A DNA stretch of 64,000 bases from Haloarchaeobius amylolyticus (GTDB taxonomy: Archaea; Halobacteriota; Halobacteria; Halobacteriales; Natrialbaceae): assembly GCF_026616195.1 (NCBI RefSeq), contig NZ_JANHDH010000001.1, forward strand, positions 558,001 to 622,000. Reading direction: 5' to 3'. This document shows positions 59,150-64,000 of the stretch, one piece after another. The position numbers were made by a program, and so were the translations under genes. Positions within the stretch are counted from its first letter, which is position 1. Each line of letters begins with the position of its first letter. Under the pieces are notes generated by a model. That model was given only the letters and a program-made list of their open reading frames with translations, searched no databases and was not told the origin of the DNA.

Positions 59150-60514
59150 TCAGGCGACCGTCGTGACCACGGGGCGGGAGAACACCCACAGCGACAGCAC
59201 GGTGTACCCGAGCATCAGGACGACCATGGGGGCGTGCCCGCGTCGCGCCAGGTCGAGCGAGCCGAACACCCGGAGCGACACCGCGTGGGCGGCGAGTACG
59301 GCAGCGACGTGGCCAGCGACGACCAGCACCACCTCGGTCCCCCAGATGGCGGCCGGCGGGACGAGTGCGAGGGGCGTCGCGGCCACCGGCTGCTGGGTCG
59401 CCAGTTCGACGAACGTCAGCAGGTTCCGGAGGACGTAGGGGTAGTTGTGTGCGAGGTCGTAGCCGACCGCGATGGGCAGCAGGGTCGCGCCGAAGGCCAG
59501 CGTCGCCCGCCGGGGATTCCCGTCGCCGAGGCCGGCCGCGACCCGGACCGTGAACCAGAACAGCGCGAGGAACGCGACGAAGCCGCCGACGTAGAGCAGG
59601 AGCTTCGTGTAGACGCCGAGCCCGAGCGTCTCCAGCGTCCAGAACCGGAGTTGCTGGTACTCGGGCGTCGCCTCCAGCCCGTCGAAGCTCACGGTGTAGA
59701 CCGCCGCGACCGCGAGGGCGGCCGAACCGCGGTCCGGGAGGGCCTCGCTGCAGGCACGCCACGGCGAGGTCTGGACGACGTGGAACGCCTCGCCCGAGTC
59801 GGCCCGGCGGATCGAGAGCGGGGCGACCCGCCCCACGAGTCGGTAGAACGCGGCCAGCGGGTCGGCCTTCGCGAACCACTCGCGACCCCAGACCACGCCC
59901 CCGACCAGCATGACTGTCGCGTACAGGGCGACGGTGACCGCGGTCAGCCGGGGGCTCGTCGGCACCGCGCTGAGGTTCTCCGCGAAGCCGACGAGGACGA
60001 GGAAGCCGAAGGCCGCCGGCCAGGTCCCCAACGTGGCAGGGTACTCGCCGAGGGCGGGCTCGTCGCCCTCCAGTCGCGCGAGCAGGTCGTACAGCGTCTC
60101 CCACGGCGAGAGCGACCGCCAGGGGCTCCCGACCACTGCCGAGACGACGAGCAGGCCCTTGAACCAGACCGGCCAGACGAACACGGTCGCGAACTCCTGT
60201 GGGGTCTGGGGCCCGGTCAGGCCGGTGTAGATGGCCACGAGGAACCCGACGAGGAAGGCGGTGCGAGCCACCAGTCGGAGTCCCTCGCCGATTCCGGCGG
60301 GGACCCGGACCAGCACGTCCTCGCCCCCCACGGGTTCCGTGTCCAGCCGGCTCACGACGACCGCGGTCGCCAGGACGGCACCGCCGGCCCCCAGGAACAG
60401 CAGCATCGGGGGAATCGGCGGCGCGACCGACGTGTTCCCGTGGGCGCTGACCGGCGCGACGAGCGCCAGCGACGCGACCACCACGGCGGTCAGCAGACGG
60501 GTGAGCCGACTCAT
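59150..60514 (-). CDS. Multi-TM membrane protein resembling the fenitrothion hydrolase (FedA) family
   Basis: 454 residues from the ATG at 60514. A signal-like first segment ends near SAHGNTSVAPPIPP, then about ten hydrophobic helices follow. The C-terminal segment (VVLVVAGHVAAVLAAHAV, RRGHAPMVVLMLGYTVLSLW) is similar to bacterial membrane proteins labelled fenitrothion hydrolase, whose true role is unclear. Conserved histidines (AHG, AHN, GH, AH) could bind a metal or heme. First gene of the three-gene cluster with the Tp34-like lipoprotein and the surface protein, 86 nt upstream of the lipoprotein. Confidence 0.78.
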   Translation of the reverse strand: MSRLTRLLTAVVVASLALVAPVSAHGNTSVAPPIPPMLLFLGAGGAVLATAVVVSRLDTEPVGGEDVLVRVPAGIGEGLRLVARTAFLVGFLVAIYTGLTGPQTPQEFATVFVWPVWFKGLLVVSAVVGSPWRSLSPWETLYDLLARLEGDEPALGEYPATLGTWPAAFGFLVLVGFAENLSAVPTSPRLTAVTVALYATVMLVGGVVWGREWFAKADPLAAFYRLVGRVAPLSIRRADSGEAFHVVQTSPWRACSEALPDRGSAALAVAAVYTVSFDGLEATPEYQQLRFWTLETLGLGVYTKLLLYVGGFVAFLALFWFTVRVAAGLGDGNPRRATLAFGATLLPIAVGYDLAHNYPYVLRNLLTFVELATQQPVAATPLALVPPAAIWGTEVVLVVAGHVAAVLAAHAVSLRVFGSLDLARRGHAPMVVLMLGYTVLSLWVFSRPVVTTVA

Positions 60515-60619
60515 TGCCAGCGAGTCTGCCCGCACCCCTCAAAATCCCGTTGGTTCGCCGGTCGAATCGCGGCTGCGGACGGGCAACGTTTTTCCAGCGT
60601 GTCCCGAACCGCCAGCACG

Positions 60620-61846
60620 ATGCGCACCCGCACGCTCGTCGCCCTGCTCGTCATCGTCGCCGGCCTCGTCGGGGTCGCCTACGTCGGCCTCTCCGGCGGC
60701 CAGGGCGGCGACCTCACGGTCGCGTGGACGAGCGACACCACGGTCGCGGGCGGGAGCAACCACCACGAGCCGGCGGTCGCGGTCGTCGACGGCGAGCCAC
60801 TGGTCTTCGCGCCGGTCAGTTCGACCAACGCCTACGACAACTGCGCCCTCGTCGCGCTCGACGCCGAGACCGGGACAGAACGGTGGCGCGACCCGGTCCC
60901 CGCCGCGAACTGCACCACCCACTCGGTCGCGGACCCGTCCGTGGTCGACCACGACGGCGACGGCGCCCGGTCGGTCCTCGCGACGACGACCGAGCGAGAC
61001 CTCGTCGCCTACGACCCACTGACGGGGACGGTCGAGGACCGCTACCCGCTGTCGGCCTACGGCTACTCGAAGCCTATCGTGGCGAACGTCACCGGCGACG
61101 CCGCCCCGGAGACGCTGGTCGCGGACGTCCGGGGACTCGTCCAGGCGCGCTCGCAGGCCGGCGCGGTCGTCTGGTCGGTGAACCGCTCGACATACGTCTG
61201 GGCGACGCCCGCCGTCGCCGACCTCGACGGCGACGGCCACACCGAGGTCGCCATCGCGGGCCGGGACGGCGTCCTCGCGGCCTACGACGCCGACGGCGCG
61301 GCCGTCTGGGAGACCACAGTCGCGGACGCGGTCACCTGGATGACGACCGGCCAGCTCGATTCGGACCCGGCCCGCGAACTCGTCGTCGGCACCCAGCAGG
61401 GACAGGTCGCCGCGGTCGACGGCCGGACCGGCGAGCCGGAGTGGCAGCACGACCGGAAGCTCCTCTCGGCGGTCCACGCCGTGGGGGAGGTCGACGGCGT
61501 CCCGACCGTCTTCGCCACCGCGGGCGACGGCTCGCTGGTCGCCCTCGACGGCCGCGACGGCTCGGTCCGGTGGGAGAGCACCGTCGAGACCGAGAAGGTC
61601 ACCATGATGCCGCCGCCGGTGCTGGGCGACGTGGACGGCGACGGCACGGCCGAACTCGTGGTCGCGAGCAACGACGGCGGCGTCTCGGTCGTCGCGCCGG
61701 ACTCGGGCGACGTGCTGGCGAGCCACGGCCGCGACGTGGACGTGCTCGCGCACCCGGTGCTGGCCGACACGGACGACGACGGCCGCGAGGAGATCTACGT
61801 CATCTACACGGACGGGCGGGTGCAGCGACTGGCGTTCGAGGCGTGA
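60620..61846 (+). CDS. FG-GAP/PQQ-type beta-propeller protein
   Basis: 408 residues from the ATG at 60620. A single N-terminal hydrophobic segment (TLVALLVIVAGLVGVAYVGL) acts as signal or anchor. Repeats with VADLDGDGHTEVAIAGRDG, LGDVDGDGTAELVVASNDG and LADTDDDGREEIYVIYTDG carry calcium-binding D-x-D-G-D loops, as in FG-GAP/integrin-like propellers, mixed with PQQ-like VALDAETGTERWRDP blades. Likely extracellular and calcium-stabilised, well suited to high salt. Function unknown. Converges on another beta-propeller gene with a 21 bp gap. Confidence 0.85.
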   Translation: MRTRTLVALLVIVAGLVGVAYVGLSGGQGGDLTVAWTSDTTVAGGSNHHEPAVAVVDGEPLVFAPVSSTNAYDNCALVALDAETGTERWRDPVPAANCTTHSVADPSVVDHDGDGARSVLATTTERDLVAYDPLTGTVEDRYPLSAYGYSKPIVANVTGDAAPETLVADVRGLVQARSQAGAVVWSVNRSTYVWATPAVADLDGDGHTEVAIAGRDGVLAAYDADGAAVWETTVADAVTWMTTGQLDSDPARELVVGTQQGQVAAVDGRTGEPEWQHDRKLLSAVHAVGEVDGVPTVFATAGDGSLVALDGRDGSVRWESTVETEKVTMMPPPVLGDVDGDGTAELVVASNDGGVSVVAPDSGDVLASHGRDVDVLAHPVLADTDDDGREEIYVIYTDGRVQRLAFEA

Positions 61847-61867
61847 CGTCGAGGCGAGCGGCCTCCG

Positions 61868-63115
61868 TCACGACCGACAGCCGGTGTAGACGGCGAGCGC
61901 ATTGGGTTCCGGACTGAAGACGAACCCGTGCTCGACGGGCACGACCGGGACGCCGGAGCTCTCCTCGACAGTCCAGCGCCGCTTCCCGGTCGATACCGAA
62001 CAGCCGACCAGGCCATCGGTCGTCTGGGCGACGACGGTGTCACCCGCGACGACTGGCCTGGCGAACGCTGTCGCGTCCGTCGTGCGCTTCCAGCGTCGCT
62101 TCCCGGTGGCGACGTCGAGGCCGTACAGGCCCGTCTCGTCCGCGACGACGACGGTGTCGTCGGCGACGGTCGGCGGCGAGATGCGGCGGCTGTCCAGTCC
62201 GGTCGACCAGCGGCGCTCGCCCGTCTCGGCGTCGAACGCGGCGACCTCGTAGGAGGGGTAGCTGACCAGGAGCAGGTCGTCGGTCAGCGCCATCACCGAC
62301 TGCACGTCGACCCACTCCTGCTGCCACCTCGTCTGTCCGTCCTCGGGCGACAGGCAGTAGATGCCCTGCTCGCGCGAGGAGGCGACCGGGACGTACACGC
62401 CGGCGTCCCCGACCGTCACCGGGGCGTGGACCGCGCCGCCCTGTCGCTCGTCGCCGAAGGTCCGCTCCCAGCGCGGCGTACCGTCAGCCGCGTCGAGTGC
62501 GAAGACCGTCCCGTCGCTGTCGCCACCGTACACCGTCGACCCGGCGACTGTAGGTGTCGGCTGGGCGTGGGAGCCGCCGCGAGGACGGCGCCACCATTCG
62601 TTCCACGCTCGGTCGTACGCGCGGAGCGTGTTCGTCCCGTCCGGGGCCGTGCAGCAGACGAGGACAATGTCGCCGGTCAGCACGGGCGGGCCGGTCACGC
62701 GGGCGTCCAGGTCTGTCGTTTCCAGCGTCTCCCCGTCGCCGAGCGACCACTGGCCGAGGAAGCCGGCGTTCGGCGCGCGCCGGCCGCCCACGACGACCTT
62801 GTCGCCGTCGACCGCGACGCCCGCCGGGTCGAGGTCGTCACCGAGGTCGGTGCGCCAGTGGACGCCGCCGGCCGGGACGTCCGGAAGCGTGGTGTCGGCT
62901 CCGGTGTGGCGCGCGTCGTGGCCGACCTGTGGCCAGTCACCGGCACCGGGCGTGACGGTCGAGCAGGAGGTGGAAGAGGACAACTGCGAACAGCCGGCGA
63001 GGGCGGTCGTGAGGCCGGCGCCGACGGTGGCGAGGAGGGAGCGACGCGAGAGTGACCGGCGAGGATGTGACCGGCAGGCGGTGGATGGCCGGCGGGCGCG
63101 GGAGGGGATGGACAT
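61868..63115 (-). CDS. PQQ-like beta-propeller lipoprotein
   Basis: 415 residues from the ATG at 63115. The Tat-type signal (SRRSLLATVGAGLTTALAGC) ends in a lipobox cysteine. Mature part has repeated blades of the type WRTDLGDDLDPAGVAVDGD, VFALDAADGTPRWERTFGD and YGLDVATGKRRWKRTTD, as in PQQ enzyme repeats and BamB-like propellers. No evidence for bound PQQ; such proteins in haloarchaea are extracellular scaffolds of unknown role. Faces the propeller gene at 60620. Confidence 0.88.
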   Translation of the reverse strand: MSIPSRARRPSTACRSHPRRSLSRRSLLATVGAGLTTALAGCSQLSSSTSCSTVTPGAGDWPQVGHDARHTGADTTLPDVPAGGVHWRTDLGDDLDPAGVAVDGDKVVVGGRRAPNAGFLGQWSLGDGETLETTDLDARVTGPPVLTGDIVLVCCTAPDGTNTLRAYDRAWNEWWRRPRGGSHAQPTPTVAGSTVYGGDSDGTVFALDAADGTPRWERTFGDERQGGAVHAPVTVGDAGVYVPVASSREQGIYCLSPEDGQTRWQQEWVDVQSVMALTDDLLLVSYPSYEVAAFDAETGERRWSTGLDSRRISPPTVADDTVVVADETGLYGLDVATGKRRWKRTTDATAFARPVVAGDTVVAQTTDGLVGCSVSTGKRRWTVEESSGVPVVPVEHGFVFSPEPNALAVYTGCRS

Positions 63116-63180
63116 AGCACAGCACGCGGCCGGACGGGCCAAAAGTCTTCTCGGATACCGGATGTGTCGGCGGCCGGTGC

Positions 63181-63819
63181 TCAGGCCAGCGGTTCGTCCG
63201 GCCGCGACAGGTCGTAGGTGTCCCGGACCGTATCGGCGAGCAGGCCCTCTTTCGCCAGCGCGATGTAGACCACGACGAACTCCTCGCCGGCGGGCCGCAG
63301 TACGAACACCTCGCGGTCGCCCGGCTCCTCGTTCTCGTTCACCCGGGCCACGAGGGGTTCGATGGGCCGGCGCCCCGAGACGAACTCCTCGTAGAGGTCG
63401 CCGGCGCCCGGCGGTTCCCCGAAGACGTAGAGCACGCCGTTGACCGCGCCGTCGGTGTCGCGGGTGACCTGCGAGGCCATCGACTCGCCCTGGGCGCGGG
63501 CGTTCTGCCAGGCGTCCTGGGCGGCCTCGAACAGGTTGGTCACACCGTCGGCGTGGGCGTAGAGCGTGCGCTTCTCGACGGTGAGCGATTCGACGGTCGG
63601 GTCCTCGGTGGCCCACGAGAGGTCGGCCGCGACGACGTAGCCCGGCCGGAGGTTCGCGACGGTCTCGTCGAGGTCGCCGTGGCCGGCGTGGGCCACGTCG
63701 ACCAGTTCGTAGGCGTCCTCGGTCGGCTCTGTGGGGTCCTCGGGGAGCGAGACGAACGTCCAGACGTCGTCCTCGCGCGGGTTGGCGAGCACCCGGAAGC
63801 GACCGCTGGTGGTGGTCAT
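63181..63819 (-). CDS. Conserved haloarchaeal protein (DUF6663-like)
   Basis: 212 residues from the ATG at 63819. Opening TTSGRFRVLANPREDDVWTF and the strand-helix YVVAADLSWATEDPTVESLT are conserved in a Halobacteria-specific family that I recall as DUF6663; treat the number as tentative. Central helices (NLFEAAQDAWQNARAQGESM) and a C-terminal strand EEFVVVYIALAKEGLLADTV follow. No catalytic motif. Cytoplasmic, function unknown. Confidence 0.7.
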   Translation of the reverse strand: MTTTSGRFRVLANPREDDVWTFVSLPEDPTEPTEDAYELVDVAHAGHGDLDETVANLRPGYVVAADLSWATEDPTVESLTVEKRTLYAHADGVTNLFEAAQDAWQNARAQGESMASQVTRDTDGAVNGVLYVFGEPPGAGDLYEEFVSGRRPIEPLVARVNENEEPGDREVFVLRPAGEEFVVVYIALAKEGLLADTVRDTYDLSRPDEPLA

Positions 63820-63892
63820 ACCCGAGTCGTTGTGTGTCGGGACGGGTAAGCGTCGCGTTCGCGGGCGAGGCGAGCAGCGAGTCGGGGCGTCG

Positions 63893-64000
63893 CTACGCGG
63901 GCGGTTCGCAGGCGATGGCCTCGGCGCCGAGCGCGACCGCGAGCGTCGCGTCCTCGCAGTCCGGCAGGCTCGCATCGTCCGGAACCGCCCAGTCGACCCG
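63893..64000 (-). CDS. 3' end of an unidentified gene, truncated by the window edge
   Basis: On the minus strand a frame runs in from beyond base 64000 and ends with a TAG at 63893-63895. The visible 35 residues end in AVALGAEAIACEPPA. The sequence has haloarchaeal composition, but nothing identifies the product. It precedes the conserved gene starting at 63819 in the same direction, with a gap of 73 bp. Confidence 0.5.
   Translation of the reverse strand, partial: RVDWAVPDDASLPDCEDATLAVALGAEAIACEPPA

Overview
The window reads as a chromosomal segment of a halophilic archaeon (class Halobacteria). The supporting signs are a GC-rich sequence, acidic Asp/Glu-rich proteins, TATA boxes about 25-30 nt upstream of leaderless starts, Tat and lipobox signals, PGF-CTERM sorting tails, and archaeal information-processing genes (TFB, aIF2-beta, RPA, RNase P proteins, proteasome alpha, Cdc48). 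I see no rRNA, tRNA, CRISPR array, insertion sequence or integrase. About 75 protein genes are supported, and coding density is high. Only two intergenic stretches exceed 300 bp, and each carries a copy of the same non-coding repeat.

Layout. 1-2.9 kb: a truncated hydrolase-like gene, a GNAT, a NUDIX hydrolase and a PfpI/DJ-1 protein. 3.0-7.1 kb: an RNA-processing/proteasome block (KOW-like small protein, COG1325 RNA-binding protein, rnp3, methyltransferase, rnp2, psmA, SBDS), which looks like the archaeal exosome superoperon without its exosome core genes. 7.2-12.5 kb: membrane proteins, hflX, then a UspA-TrkA operon divergent from an Lrp-type regulator that carries the same RCK_C sensor domain as the neighbouring TrkA, with a palindrome between them. 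12.5-17.2 kb: lipoprotein, moaC, nnr, aldo/keto reductase, acylphosphatase and small conserved proteins. 17.3-26.4 kb: cdc48, a regulator, membrane proteins, an archaetidylserine decarboxylase, a 36-residue zinc protein and an Lhr-type helicase. 26.6-33.3 kb: a large acidic coiled-coil protein, the rpa1-rpap1-rpe single-strand-DNA-binding operon, and a riboflavin/F420-pathway reductase.

33.3-42.5 kb: RlaP-like nucleotidyltransferase, histidine kinase, glutaredoxin-thioredoxin reductase fusion, DUF389 protein, small regulators and a five-repeat surface protein with a PGF-CTERM tail. 42.7-45.3 kb: tfb, aIF2-beta, UPF0058 and UPF0212. 45.4-50.6 kb: 8-oxoguanine glycosylase, two tandem epimerase paralogues (the second has lost its catalytic lysine), shikimate kinase, chorismate mutase and an FkbM methyltransferase. 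50.6-56.8 kb: histidine kinase, GNAT, alpha/beta hydrolase, beta-carbonic anhydrase, J-domain ferredoxin, a BBE-type flavoprotein and a 42-residue zinc protein. 56.9-64 kb: a three-gene envelope cluster (multi-TM protein, Tp34/P19-like lipoprotein, sorted surface protein) that may be a metal or redox system, two beta-propeller proteins and conserved hypotheticals.

The strongest leads are the shared RCK_C sensor in the TrkA/Lrp divergon with its palindrome, the putative metal-handling envelope operon, the epimerase pair with a decayed and gene-converted copy, the repeat found in two divergent intergenic regions, and the Grx-TrxR fusion.
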